From positions 104,769,709 to 104,833,708 of the forward strand of contig OX422222.1 in assembly GCA_949130495.1 (NCBI GenBank): a DNA stretch of 64,000 nt, read 5' to 3'. Below the pieces are notes generated by a model that worked only from the letters and a program-made list of their open reading frames with translations, was not told where the DNA came from and ran no database searches. Source of the DNA: Sambucus nigra. Lineage: Eukaryota > Streptophyta > Magnoliopsida > Dipsacales > Adoxaceae. Below, one piece after another: positions 22,613 through 35,383 of the stretch (within the stretch, counting starts at the first letter, position 1; every line of letters starts with the position of its first letter). Made by a program: the position numbers and the translations under genes.

Positions 22613-23264
22613 AATTGTACGTGGTTATGAGGTTATCTGTCAGTTTTTAAACCCAAGTGAGAGACAGAGAGAACCAAATAAGGAGAAGAAGAACTCCATA
22701 GGAGCCCTGGGATAAAGACTCAAGCTTTCTCACCAAAAATCACACCAACGCGTAGATCGTGAAGAGAGGATCACCCCTATACCAGTTTCCTTCAACGAAT
22801 CAGAAGTTCACAAAAAGCAAGTGTTTATCTTGCTTGATTTTAGAGCATACAATGTCCATGTTAGATTAATTAATGTTTTAATCGTGATATTATGAATTTG
22901 GGATTGAAATTGGGTATTAATCTTTAATTGGGAGTATAGGTTTGCATGTAGTTGAATAACCATGTTCTGGGTATGATAAATCTGGGTTTTATATGTTGAT
23001 TTCACGAAATTAAATCTGGGTTTAAATTGTTGTTAATGGAGGTTATATGAATTTAGGGATTTTAAAGATTTGAGGAATTTATCTTAATCCCTATTATAAT
23101 ACTAAGGATTTGATGTTAAAAATGGGGTAAAGAGTGCCTAATCCTGTAGGGAGATGATTGAGAACCTTTAACCTTATGTTGATATAAATTAGCATGGGTT
23201 TTGGATGATGGAAGAGGGTGAAATTCGAAGTTTGGAAGGTAGAAGACGAACTCTGGATTCTCGT

Positions 23265-23400
23265 TCGAAGACCTGCCCAGGTCGTTCGAACGATCTCGTT
23301 TAAACGAGAATTCGAAAGAGATTATTAACGAGATTTTAGAGTTCATTTGAAGTGAGAGTAACGAGAATTCCTAGGTTTGAATGAGATTTCAAAAACTCTA
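23265..23400 (+). repeat. GTTCGAAC palindrome cluster in the E3 LTR
   Basis: Words TCGTTCGAA, CGTTCGAACGA, CGTTTAAACG and GAATTCGAA, all self-complementary or nearly so, lie within 135 bases, about 1.15 kb from the LTR start. The copy in the 3' LTR (about 55300-55410) is shorter. Confidence 0.7.
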
Positions 23401-24199
23401 ATTTTTTCCCGGATGAGTTAAAATCCTTCTAGGTTAATTCAAGTGAGAGGATAGGACCTACGCTATTATGGAGTAACTTCATTTCATGGTCTAGTGGTGA
23501 GATGTATTGTGTGACTACTAAAGGAATGATTTGGAATGAGAGAACCTTAAAGAGTATATACGATAGAGAGGCAAATCGTACGGTTAAAGAATTATGAGTA
23601 GTATGGACGAATATACTACATACGAATTCGGGGGCTTAGGTTGCGTGAATACCTAATGAATATAATAAGTTGTGTGTGTACTTATTGATTGAACTATTAT
23701 GTGTACGACATACCTACGCTGCTTGCTATCGAGCGGAGGTTGTGTATTGTGGAAAATCATGCCTTGAGGAGCCTTCAGGTGGGATCTTGATTCGTACCAC
23801 TAGAGCATAGAACCTAGGTACGGGCTATCTGTGAGAATGATAGTGTTGACGGTCGTATGGGTGCATAGCCCATCGACTTGGAAATATGGTCACCTTCAAT
23901 ATGTGTGTTTGTTTTGATGGTTCATGAGAGATTGAACCTATAGTCCTTTATGCAATGAGTGATGCACCAGGACATGATAGCAGAGCATGCATGCACTGCA
24001 GCTGTGTCTCGAGGTGCAGTATTGAATATATATATATAAAATAAGGAGTAGAATGTTTGACACTATTCCATAAGTTGATAAGCTATTTAGAGTTATAGAT
24101 TTTGCCACTTCACTCTAAAATGAAGGGTTGGGATTGATTTTGTTATTTGGTTTCCCGCTAGACGAATTTATTTTCAAAATATGGGTAATTTATTAAGTC

Positions 24200-24969
24200 T
24201 CACACTTCACAAACACACGTAACCTCACAATTTCTCTCTTGGCACTCAACATACACACACAACCGCCTAATATCTTCTTCTCACTCTCTCTCAAACCATG
24301 GCCAAACCTTCTCTTACCCACGAAGGTTCTCACTCTCTCTAACACTTATTTCCTCTGTTTTCTCCACTATTTTACCACTATTTACCTCAGCTTCAGTTTC
24401 TTTCTCTCTATCCGTCTCTTAGTTTTGAGTTCCGGATTTGAAAGTGGGGAATAAAGGTTTGGCTCTTTCACTGGCTAGCGATTTTTTCACCGACGATCGA
24501 CTCTCTCAACAAAAATTGACCCATCAATTATGTTAGAGGTACTATCTTTCTCTCTCTCTGTCCATACCAACTCTCTATCGTTTAATCTATGCCGCTTTTA
24601 AAAAATATTTTTCGAAGTTTAGGGTTTCTCGAAATTTTGGGGGTTGTGATTTTAGGGTTCAAAGTTTTTATTTGGGGATTTTCTTGAAATTAATGGTTCC
24701 AAACATAGTTAATATGCTTTTTTATGCATAAGGAATTTTCTGTGAACCAACACCAGTGGGAGTTCACATTTATGTGCAATACTTATAGTTGTTGGGTTGT
24801 TCTTGGATACTTATAGTTGTTGCTTTGTGATTAAGTTTTCATTTTAGTAATTTGATGTATGAAGAAACCTTAATTTTTTTGGTGTATTTTTGGTTTTCAG
24901 ATTCAAGAGTGGTGGTCCCAGGGAAACACAGTGCACAATTTGAACTGCTTTTTTTCGTATATTTGGAAG
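24200..24969 (+). other. Gene-like leader and exon-like segment, unidentified
   Basis: A pyrimidine- and CA-rich stretch with CTCTC runs (24200-24440) contains an ATG (24298) and resembles a plant 5' leader. Further on, TTTTGGTTTTCAG (about 24890-24900) could be a splice acceptor before ATTCAAGAGTGGTGG. E4 then interrupts; after it the text resumes CCATCAG|GTATAATC, a possible donor. I do not recognise the protein. It may be a captured gene fragment. Confidence 0.3.
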
Positions 24970-24974
24970 AATGA
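24970..24974. other. E4 target-site duplication, left copy
   Basis: AATGA immediately before the E4 LTR; an identical AATGA is at 35384-35388 immediately after it. Confidence 0.9.
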
Positions 24975-27900
24975 TGTAATATCCCGTATTTTTATGGCTT
25001 TTAAAATAGGGGATTTATTAAATTAATTGAGTTATTAATTTAATATTAATCCGAAAATAATTTTTTTATGTATTTACAAAAGTGATGTGAGTTAGTAATT
25101 ATTGGATATTTATTGAATATTACTGGATGAGTAAAGTAATATATGAAATTTATTTTATTAAAATTGTCACGAGTTAATAAAATGGCAATTATGGAAATCT
25201 AAGTCAGGACGCGCCTCTGTCGTGTCGGGACTAAATCATTATTATTAAAAGTGAATAAATTATAAGTCACCCGTATGGTCGTTTTGAGTGCGCCAATGTG
25301 TACGAAAGGGTCGAGATAGTCAAAATAATGTACCCGGGAGTTTAGTTTGGGTCTCAGAGCGTTTTTAGGCCTAATTGGCATCCCGGGAGGGTATTTAAGA
25401 CATTTTACATTTTTAGGTAATTAAACCCACGAATTTCCTAACGATAAATCAGCCTTTAGGAGTTTCCTACTAGGGTTAAAAAGATCAAAATCAAAGAACG
25501 ACCATTAGAGAAGAAGTGGGAAAGCTTCCCAAGCAACTCAAGGCCAAACAACTCAAGTGTTTGCACCGACACCACCACTAAATCGTAGATCGCGCGACGG
25601 GGAACGCAACCATAGCACTTTCTTCCACAAATCAGAAACTCACTTTCCAGGCAAGTATCTATCTTGCTTTATTTTTAGTTGATGTCTCAATCATGTTAGT
25701 CTAGGTTTGTTTAGAACTTATTTCATGGAAGAAAGTATAGTTTTGAGACTTGAAATCACATGATGTAGAAAAAGTAATCATATTCTGGACATCTAAATCG
25801 CATGTAAAGGATAAACCACAAATTTTTATGGATTTAGAAGTAGGAAATTTGGGAAAGAATTTGAAAGAATTGAAAGAAAAAGGAAAAAATTAGGGTTCTT
25901 GAAGTTCAGGTAAAATTTACCCATTTGATTTGTTGTAATTGATGAATTGGGACATATTTTACGTAGAAAATCATGTGTTCTAATATATAGTACTTGTAGT
26001 AATGTTTGTTGGGAGTTTATGAATGTTATATGGAGATTTGGTTGAGGTTGGAGAGGCAAACCCGTAACTGGGTTAATGCAATTTTCGTCATAACTACTTG
26101 ATCGATCGATCGACCAAAGAACATCGATCGATCGACGATCGCTCAATCGACCCTATTTCCTCGATCGATCGACCGCTCCTGGAAAACTGCATATTTCCCC
26201 TTATGTTGGTTTAATCCGATTAAAATGCGTAGTAACTCTTGATTATTATTGTTAGAACATAATGGGATATAAATAGGACCAGTAGGGTCTAGGTAAACTC
26301 CGTTGAGTGAGAATTTAATATAAGATGAAATTAAGGGTTAACGGGGAGTTAATCACACATATGAAATCATGCGTACGTTTAATGAAAGGTCGAGACTTGT
26401 AAGGAAGTTAGACTAGATGGTAAGTGAGAGAGTGCCTACTGAAATTATACTTAGGGAGTTAGAATACTTTGAGAGACGAGAAGTAGGTACGGAGTAACTT
26501 ATATATATATGAGAATAAAAGTGACAAATCCGTTATGCGAGATAATCCAGAAAAAAATGTGCTATGAGCGGATAATTATAATTATTGGTCGTGGGCGCAC
26601 CTAATTTAGAAATGTGAATATTTATATATATGACTGTGTGATTGTGCATATTATATATCTGTGTAAAAATCATACCCGGGCTACTTGCTATCACGGGGGT
26701 TTCCGCGCCGGGACGGTCTCATCTCGATTGGACCTTTATGGGGGATATTGACTCGTACCCTAGAAGATAGTATCCTCGATACAGGCTATCCGAAAATGAT
26801 AGTCAGATGTTCTAAGAGACGTGAGGGTATGTGCTGACCTCTTAGGACCTGGAACTATACTTCGCCTCTATTTGTTTGTGTATTATGTTAATACAGTTCG
26901 AGAGTGATTCCGTACTAGTATTTCCCTTAGTTTGTGTGATACGGGGACTTGATAGCAGAGTATACCAACACCATAGGTTTCATGTGGGGTGCCGATAGTA
27001 TATATATTATATATATGATTAATATATATACGTATATCTATATGAGAACTTCCTACTGTGTGTATAAGTAGATAAGTAATGAATACATGCTTCAATTTTA
27101 TTATAAGTATTCGGGGACTTTATAAGGGGAAATGAGTTGTTATAAATAACATAGAAATCTTGAAGCGAATGATTTCCTAAAGTAAACATCATAACCTCAC
27201 TTTTCACCTGATAAAACCTTATGGAGAATAAGTTAGAGAAACTTATGAGATTTATTAGTACGGTAGGCGTGCACACTAGAATGAGAGGTGAGAATTCTCA
27301 AAAGAGTGTCGAATACTAACATGGTTGTTACATTAGCCGGTAAGCATTTTAAATACTTGCTAAACAAATTTTAAACTGTTTTACACTCGGGCTCTGACCC
27401 GTTTTCTGTTATTTCTTCTCTTGTGTATATATGTATATAATACAGGTGCCCAACCACAGGGGCGTCATGCTTTGGTTCTTTGGACCGGACATGCTGCAGC
27501 TTATGTGAGAGTTGCAGGCCATTGCTTAGACGACCTCGTTGTTGATTCTACTCCTACTTTTAGTTCTTATTAGTTAGGGCATGTGTCGCCCGTTTCTCTA
27601 TTCAGTTTGGATTTTTGTCAGAGATTTACGTTCCTTTATATTTCCATTTGTTGATACTCTTTGGGATTTAATTACTGTCAGGATGGTTTTATTTACAGTT
27701 TAAACTGGTTTGGTTTATCTGGATGAATCTAATTCTTGTGTGTTATTATCCATCTTTAGTATATCAGAGTTCTTAAATTGTTGGTAATTTAAAAGGGTTT
27801 TCATATTCGGATTTAATACAATGGAAATAAGGTTTCAAAAATTATTTCGACACTTAGCTTAATTATTTAGGGTGTTTAAATTGGTAATTTTATAATTGCG

Positions 27901-27991
27901 ACAGTGATGCTAAGAATGAACCAATCGTTCACATTGATTTTAATTTAATAAAGGACTAATCACTCGGTATTTAATTTGACGGGGTGTCACA
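24975..27991 (+). repeat. 5' LTR of E4 (3017 bp)
   Basis: TGTAATATCCCG to GGGGTGTCACA. It contains CCAG|GCAAGT (intron start 25651), a TCGATCGATCGA cluster at 26100-26172, a stem TTAGTA/TACTAA at 27255-27260/27314-27319, and acceptor TACAG|GTGCCC (27445). Confidence 0.93.
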
Positions 27992-27993
27992 GG

Positions 27994-28005
27994 TGGTATC
28001 AGAGC
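27994..28005 (+). other. E4 primer binding site
   Basis: TGGTATCAGAGC, two bases after the LTR, for initiator Met tRNA. Confidence 0.9.
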
Positions 28006-28181
28006 ATCAGGTTCTAGTGTCCTTTAGGATCTGTACGACTTATTTTGTTTCCAACTTAGCGTCTTTGATTTAGAGCCCTAATATTAGGAATGTTGGATTC
28101 ATCTTTATGCGTTGGGAATTCGTGCTTCTGCGATTTGTTTATGTGAATGATGAACTCATCCAGATTATTTAAAATTTCCAG

Positions 28182-28883
28182 TTGAATCATCAAGAAGAAC
28201 AAGCAAATGTTGTTAGGGGAGTCAATGAGCAAGGTCAGTTCACACCTCAGGTGTTTCCAGAGAGAGTATCAACCGCCGAGTTAGCAGGTATTGTGGCATA
28301 GGCAGTTTCCACTGCGGTCTTATAGTATCAAGAACGCAACACACAGCTCATCGGGGGCAAAAGATATAGAGAGTATAGTCAATATGTCATGACTAAAAAT
28401 AACAAGTGTGTGAAGACACAAAAATCACAACAACAAGCTCCTCAAGATCGTAAAAGCCACGAAGGTGACAAATTGTGTACGGAAACCCAAAAGCGTTAGG
28501 GCCAACGAAGCCGGGGTCAGAGTGAAGTCACAAAGAGGTGTTTCAAATGTGGAATGGACGGTCATGAACGTCGAACTTATCTGGATCAGACTAGAGAGGA
28601 ACTCCGACCCAACCAGCGAGAACTTTTAGGACTATGCTATAAGTGTGTACAAACTAGTCATAAGTGGAGGGACTGTCCTCAACCGGATGTTATTTTTTAT
28701 CAAGATGCTCAACAAGGCCAAGGAAAAAGTGGAACTGTATAATTGGGACAAAACCAATAGAGCCGTAAAATAAAATATCTTAGAGGTAGATGCTTCAATT
28801 GCAACAGGATGGGTCACCGGAGGCAGGATTGCCCAGATAAGAGTAAGATACCCTAGCAGCAGGGGCAGAAACAGCACGAATGT
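28182..28883 (+). pseudogene. E4 gag, capsid-less with zinc knuckles
   Basis: It aligns along its length with E1 gag, including the same jump from the N-terminal block to the basic linker with no capsid core. The start codon is TTG where E1 has ATG. Knuckles are CFKCGMDGHERRTY (last Cys lost), CYKCVQTSHKWRDC and CFNCNRMGHRRQDC. There are several TAG stops. The frame (multiple of three from 28182) is shared with the protease. Confidence 0.8.
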
Positions 28884-29410
28884 GTGTACGACGTCCAGCA
28901 TACTGAAATCCAGCAGCCATCCTCGGCCATTGATGGTATGTTCCTTCCTTCTAGTACTATAGGACACATTTTATTCAATACTGGGGCATCATACTGTTTC
29001 ATAGATACTCATTTTGCACGGACCTTAGGATTTTTAGACACTACTGAGAGTACGGTGTCATGCGTAGACTCATCATTGGAAAAGGGTCATTAATTTTCTT
29101 TATACGCTAGGGTGTAGGTATATAGTTTGGTAGTTTAGTTTTACCTACAATCATACTAGTTTAGTCATACATGAGCACGACGTTATTATTGGCATGGATT
29201 GGCTCGCGCCATGATAAATTAATTCGGTAGGAGTATTATGTTTGCCATTGCGGGGCAGGAGATATTTTGGTGGCGATGCCTTGCCCAGAAGGGGGATCTT
29301 ACAGCTATTTGTATTACATAAAGGAGGATATCTCTAAGGAGATTGTGATTCTCCTGGATTCGATTCCAGTCGTTCATGAGTTTTCAAATGTATTTAAGGA
29401 GATAAGTGGG
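28884..29410 (+). pseudogene. E4 protease remnant
   Basis: HILFNTGASYCF shows the catalytic Asp replaced by Asn. Downstream, after frameshifts, pieces corresponding to GMDWL, the PEGG tail and VIPLDSIPVV of E1 are visible at DNA level up to about 29410. Then clear similarity stops. Confidence 0.8.
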
Positions 29411-32393
29411 TTATGTGTTGAGGTATTTTGTGGAGAGTAAAACCACATGAGTTAAAATTTTCCGAAGTGAGAATAAGGGGTAGGGGCATGGCGCTTACAA
29501 GGGAAATGGTTAATATAATTTCTGATTTGGTTTAGACAAATGCGTTATATCCGTAAGACGATTAAGTAGCCAAGGCGATTGGCAAACTAGAAGTATGAGT
29601 TTTATCCTCGGAGGATGAAGAGTGTTTTATGTGACACGAGCAAGTCATTATATTTTTGTTTATTGCTAGATTCGCATGTGAGAGGAATTTAGTGCGTATA
29701 TCTATAGCGTTATTATTTTGTATATGTTCCCTTGGTGAAGTGGGATTGTCTTTTGTGTTCTTCGCGGAGGACAAATGGGTACACTATTAGTGATTCATAT
29801 TCTTTATTGAGAATTCTCGTATTGGTGATATGATATGCGAGTACGACATTATACTAATAATGGTTTATAAAATGGTTAAAACAATAGTGGACGTAATTTT
29901 AAGGCTATCGGAGTGGTTGCCTTAGGGCAACATGTTTTGTTCTGGCGAGGCCTCACCTGCGAGAGCGCCAGACTCGTACTTATATTATCTATTATAGGGA
30001 CTTTGAAGGGTATAGTAGTATCAAAATGTTTAAATCCCAGAGTGTTTAGGGACCTTGTTTCCATGGTTCAGTGTGTACTGGGTTTACCATTGAGCGAAAA
30101 GATTTAACTCAATATTATGTTTAGCGCTTAGGACTTTCGTGATAGGAAGAGAGAGTTGATATAGCTATCCTTTAGAGATGTGGGAGTTGAGAGTTACACC
30201 CATATGATTGGGAACAAGATTTCAAGAATCCCGATTGTATGTATTTAAGGTTTATAGAATGTGATTTCCACCAATACTGAACGATTGTATAATTGGCGAA
30301 ATGTTATTTGTTAAGTGTAATTACAGGAGGAGATGTAACTTTTTCTGTCCAGAGACGGAATAACGGGGTACATGTTATGGACAGACGGCCTAACGGATTT
30401 CGATAACCGATAATATTAGGTAGTAGTGTATCGGGGGGGTTCCTTGTTTGGATTTCACTTTGCGAGACATCCCACGCATGAAACTTAACGTAAGGTTGGA
30501 AGTAGGAAGATGTTTGGTCATTAGTCTATGAGTTTGGTACCTCGGTCCTAATAGGAGCAGGCAATTATATCGGTAAATCGGAAGTTGAATTATGAATTAA
30601 GGTCAGTGGAGCCGGTTATGTGGAAATAAAACATTGAAAGTTTTGTCTCATCACACCGAGTTGAGGGGTGGAACGATGATAAGGAGGATTTAAAACTTTA
30701 ATTTCTAAGGTGATTGAGAGTACCCAAGTGTTGTAGTCACGTTGTGAGCACGAAAAGAAAGAATTGGGTATTATGTGTGAAGTGTATGCGATGCCTACGC
30801 TAGTATGCATGGTTTATAGGGTGTGTGGGCATCCTGGTTAGATGATGATAGAATCATCCGAGTTGTAGGGATGTGGGAATAGATGCGTGGAATATATGTT
30901 TGTGGGACTAACATGACGAGGTGGAAGTGACATAGTGGATTAAGCGTCGCGTGAAGATAATAATCCATATATACATGTGCAATTTGAGTAGCACACCCGA
31001 ATTTGGTTGGAAGGCTATGGGAAGCCATTTACAAAGGGGTATTTCTTGATAAGGGTAGAATTTAACTATACGGAGAACACTCGGAGCGGAGTTGTAATTA
31101 GTCAAATATTGAGAGCAAGTTGCGCGTATAAAGAACGTAGTCAAATGTTGAGAGCGAGTTGCGCGTACAAAGAACGATGATGTTAGTATGGTATAAAAGG
31201 TCCAGAAGTGCACATCGTGGAGAAAAGTGCACGGGTCGGGACTTTCGATATACGCCAAGGAAAAAAGGGCAGTATTAAGTGTCACTAAATGTGAGACATT
31301 TCAAGTAGAAGTCGATGTTGAGTGGGACATAGTGAGTGGTCTCCGCATGCACCACTCATAGATAGAAGTCGATTGGAACAAGAGGACCAACCAGATAATT
31401 TTATGGCTTTCGATAATTCCTATAGTGGAAGAGGCCGGTAAAGTCGGTAAAGTTTCTTGGATGAGTTGCCAACACCAAGGTAAGATCAAGAGTTCCTTCG
31501 AACGTGTGGAACAAGATGCCCAAGAAGGAAGAAATTGATATTCCTTTGGAGTGGTTGATAACATTAACTAGTGTGCCCTAGTCTTCCTTTTAAAGGAAGG
31601 ATCGCGCCGGTACGTGATCCTACACGGTATATTTTTTTCTAAATTAGGATGAGATTTTTGAACCCCACCTTCAAAATGGGATTTCAGGAAGCAGCGGGGA
31701 TTAAATTACGTTTTGAGTAGGATGTATCACCCATAGCCGGGGAGTAGGCGAACGATGATTAATGATTGGTGGAGCAGTGTGAAAGAAAATTTTTAAACTC
31801 TTTGTGATCGTTTAATCCCCACAACGGTCAAGCGGAGTATAACACGGTAATTGAGGGAAGATATTACCTAATGGTAGGGTTCCGTGGGAACACTCGTATC
31901 TGCTTATTATGAACAAGGTACTTATTGAGGTTTTGGGTGTGGAAAAACCTTAACTTTTCTCACTCTGAATGTTAAGAGATGGATGAATAATAAAATATTT
32001 TGGAGTTGGTCAAGTTAGAGTCTAATGTTTATGGTGAAATTACCATGACTGTTTTTGGCAAGTTATGGTCTGATGTTCGTGTGGTTTCTCTCATAATGGG
32101 ATTTGTGTGTTTAGATAAACATGAGTAGTTGTCATGTAGTGAAGTGCGGCCTCCCAATAATATTGAAATAATGGGAGCCAATGATCTATAGGCTCGTCTT
32201 ATGCGAATGTTTTTGGATAGGAGCATATTGTGAAGTATCGTTAATGAGAGTGGTAAACAAGTTTGATGTGAAACGGGGGCTATAGTAATTGAGCGCCTTA
32301 CTTTGAAGTTAGTTTACATACTAATAAGGTATCCATAATTGTTTTTACCAGGTATGCCTCATTTTCTGAATTTCGGGACGAAATTCCGTTATT
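29411..32393 (+). pseudogene. E4 decayed pol region
   Basis: No long frame. Around 31640-31760 the reading FKMGFQEAAGIKLRFE followed by a VSP/HP-like block still resembles the integrase segment [11 protein letters not shown]...YHPQ of E1, and 31290-31560 is faintly similar to the integrase core. A 39-base tandem duplication is at 31100-31176. The last 60 bases (hairpin at 32368-32386) match E1 closely. The RT is not recognisable. Confidence 0.55.
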
Positions 32394-32405
32394 AGGGGGG
32401 AAGTA
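32394..32405 (+). other. E4 polypurine tract
   Basis: AGGGGGGAAGTA, identical to E1, directly before the 3' LTR. Confidence 0.9.
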
Positions 32406-35383
32406 TGTAATACCCCGTATTTTTATGGCTTTTAAAATAGGGGATTTATTAAATTAATTGAGTTATTAATTTAATATTAATCCGAAAATAATTTTTTTAT
32501 ATATTTACTAAAGTGATGTGAGTTAGTAATTATTGGATATTTATTGAATATTACTGGATGAGTAAAGTAATATATGAAATTTATTTTATTAAAATTGTCA
32601 CGAGTGAATAAAATGGTAATTATGGAAATCTAAGTCAGAACGCGCCTGTGTCGTGTCAGGACTAAATCATTATTATTAAAAGTGAATAAATTATAAGTCA
32701 CCCGTATGGTCGTTTCGAGTGCGCCAATGTGTCCGAAAAGGTCGAGATAGTTAAAATAATGTACCCGGGGGTTTAGTTTGGGTCTCGGGGCATTTTTAGG
32801 CCTAATTGGCATCCCTGGAGGGTATTATAGACATTTTACATTTTTGGATAATTAAACCCACGAATTTCCTAAGGATAAATCAGCCTTAAGGAGTTTCCTA
32901 CTAGGGTTAACAAGAGCAAAATCAAAGAACGACCATTAGAGAAGAAGTGGGAAAGCTTCCCAAGAAACTCAAGGCCAAACAACTCAACCGTTTGCACCGA
33001 CACCACCACCAAATCGTAGATCGCGCGACGGGGAACGCAACCATAGCACTTTCTTCCACAAATCAGAAACTCAATTTCTAGGCAAGTATATATTTTTCTT
33101 TATTTTTAGTTGATGTCTCAATTATGTTAGTCTAGGTTTGTTTAGAACTTGTTTCATGGAAGAAAGTATAGTTTTGAGACTTGAAATCACATGTTATAGA
33201 AGAAGTAATCATATTCTGGACATCTAAATCGCATGTAGAGGATAAACCATGAATTTTTATGAATTTAGAAGTAGGAAATCTGGGAAAGAATTTGAAAGAA
33301 TTGAAAGAAAAAGAAAAAAATTAGGGTTCTTGAAGTTCAGGTAAAATTTACCCATTTAATTTGTTGTAATTGATGAATTGGGACATATTTTATGTAGAAA
33401 ATCATGTGTTCTAACATATAGTATTTGTAGTAACGTTTGTTGGGAGTTTGGGAATGATATTTGGTTGAGGTTGTAGAGGCAAATCCGTAACTGGGTTAAT
33501 GCAGTTTTGGTCATAACCGCTTGATCGATCGATCGACCCAAGAACATCGATCGATCGATCGACCCCTCCTGGAAAACTGCATATTTCCCCTTATGTTGGT
33601 TTAATCCGATTAAAATGCGTAGTAACCCTTTATTATTATTGTTAGAACATAATGGGATATAAATAGGACCAGTAGGGTCTAGGTAAACTCCGTTGAGTGA
33701 GAATTTAATATAAGATGAAATTAAGGGTTAACGGGGAGTTATTCACACATATGAAATCATGCGTACGTTTAATGAAAGGTCGAGACTTGTAAGGAAGTTA
33801 GACTAGAAGGTAAGTGAGAGAGTGCCTACTGAAATTGTACTTAGGGAGTTAGAATACTTTGAGAAACGAGAAGTAGGTACGGAGTAACTTATATATATAT
33901 TAGAATAAAAGTGACAAATCCGTTATGCGAGATAATCAAGAAAAAAAATATCCTATGAGCAAATAATTATAATTATGGGTCGTGGGTGCACCTAATTTAG
34001 AAATGTGAATATTTATATATATGACTGTGTGATTGTGCATATTATATATCTGTGTAAAAATCATACCCGGGCTACTTGCTATCGCGGGAGTTTTCGCACC
34101 GGGACGGTCTTATCTCGATTGGACCTTTATGGGGGATATTGACTCGTACCCTAGAAGATAGTATCCTCGATATAGGCTACCTGAAAATGATAGTAAGATG
34201 TTATAAGAGACGTGAGGGTATGTGCTGACCTCTTAGGACCTGGAACTATACTTCGCCTCCATTTATTTGTGTATTGTGTTGATACAGTTCGAGAGTGATT
34301 CCGGACTAGTATTTCCCTTAGTTTGTGTGATACGGGGACTTGATAGCAGAGTATGCCAGCACCATAGGTTTCATGTGGGGTGCCGATAGTATATATATTA
34401 TATATGTGATTAATATATATACGTATATCTATATGAGAACTTCCTACTGTGTGTATAAGTAGATAAGTAATGAATAGATGCTTCAATTTTATTATAAGTA
34501 TTCGGGGACTTTATAAGGGGAAATGAGTTGTTCTAAATAACGTAGAAATCTTGAAGCGAATGATTTCCTAAAGTAAATATCATAACCTCATTTTCACCTG
34601 ATAAAACCTTATGGAGAATAAGTTAGAGAAACTTATGAGATTTATTAGTACGGTAGGCGTGCACACTAGAATGAGAGGTGAGAATTCTCAAGAGAGTGTC
34701 AAATAATAACATGGTTGTTACATTAGCCGGTAAGCATTTTAAATACTTGCTAAACAAATTTTAAACTGTTTTACAGTCGGGCTCTGACCCGTTTTATATT
34801 ATTTCTTCTCTTGTGTGTATATATATATATAATACAGGTGCCCAGCCACAGGGGCGTCATGCTTAGGTTCTTTGGACCGGACGTGCTGCAGCTTATGTGG
34901 GAGTTGCAGACCATTGCTTAGATGACCTCGTTGTTGATTCCACTCCTACTTTTAGTTCTTATTAGTTAGGGCATGTGTCGCCCGTTTTTCTATTCAGTTT
35001 GGATTTTTGTCAGAGATTTACGTTCCATTATATTTTCATTTGTTAATACTCATTGGGATTTAATTACTGTCAGGATGGTTTTATTTATAGTTTAAACTGG
35101 TTTGGTTTATCTGGATGAATCTAATTCTTGTGTGTTATTATCCATCTTTAGTATATCGGAGTTCTTAAATTGTTGGTTATTTAAAAAGGTTTTCATATTT
35201 GGATTTAATAAAATGGAAATAAGGTTTCAAAAATTGTTTTGACACTTAGCTTAATTATTTAGGGTGTTTAAATTGGTAATTTTATAATTGCGACAGTGAT
35301 GCTAAGAATGAACCAACCGTTCACCTTGATTTTAATTTAATAAAGGACTGATCACCCGGTATTTAATTAGGCGGGGTGTCACA
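32406..35383 (+). repeat. 3' LTR of E4 (2978 bp)
   Basis: A close match to 24975-27991. The palindrome cluster here (33524-33562) has two TCGATCGATCGA runs where the 5' LTR has three with a damaged extra. The intron-like interval is 33082-34837. The right TACTAA of the stem is changed to AATAATAA. Confidence 0.94.

Larger units (their letters stand above)
22121..24035 (+). repeat. 5' LTR of E3, first part (split by Helitron-like element)
   Basis: It matches 54157-55880 from TGTAATACCC onward. It contains a TATA-like TATAAAAGG at 22604-22612, the CGTAGATCG block (about 22752), GCAAGT at 22817 (one G fewer than the 3' copy), and a GTTCGAAC palindrome cluster at 23265-23400. It carries about 192 bases (23530-23721) that the 3' LTR lacks. 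It stops in a TA-rich tract near 24035 and resumes at 45546. Confidence 0.88.
24975..35383 (+). mobile_element. E4: complete Tekay-type LTR element with decayed pol
   Basis: It is 10409 bp, with LTRs at both ends, primer site, polypurine tract and a perfect 5-bp target duplication (AATGA). LTRs and gag are related to E1. The two LTRs differ at few sites, so the insertion is recent, yet pol beyond about 29410 is almost unrecognisable. It therefore probably moved as a non-autonomous element using proteins from relatives. Confidence 0.92.

Noticed and set aside
24036..24240. Terminal inverted repeat linking the left edge to 45500-45545 (cut-and-paste transposon)
   Set aside because: The reverse complement of the right end has no match at the left, so a Helitron end fits better than a TIR transposon.
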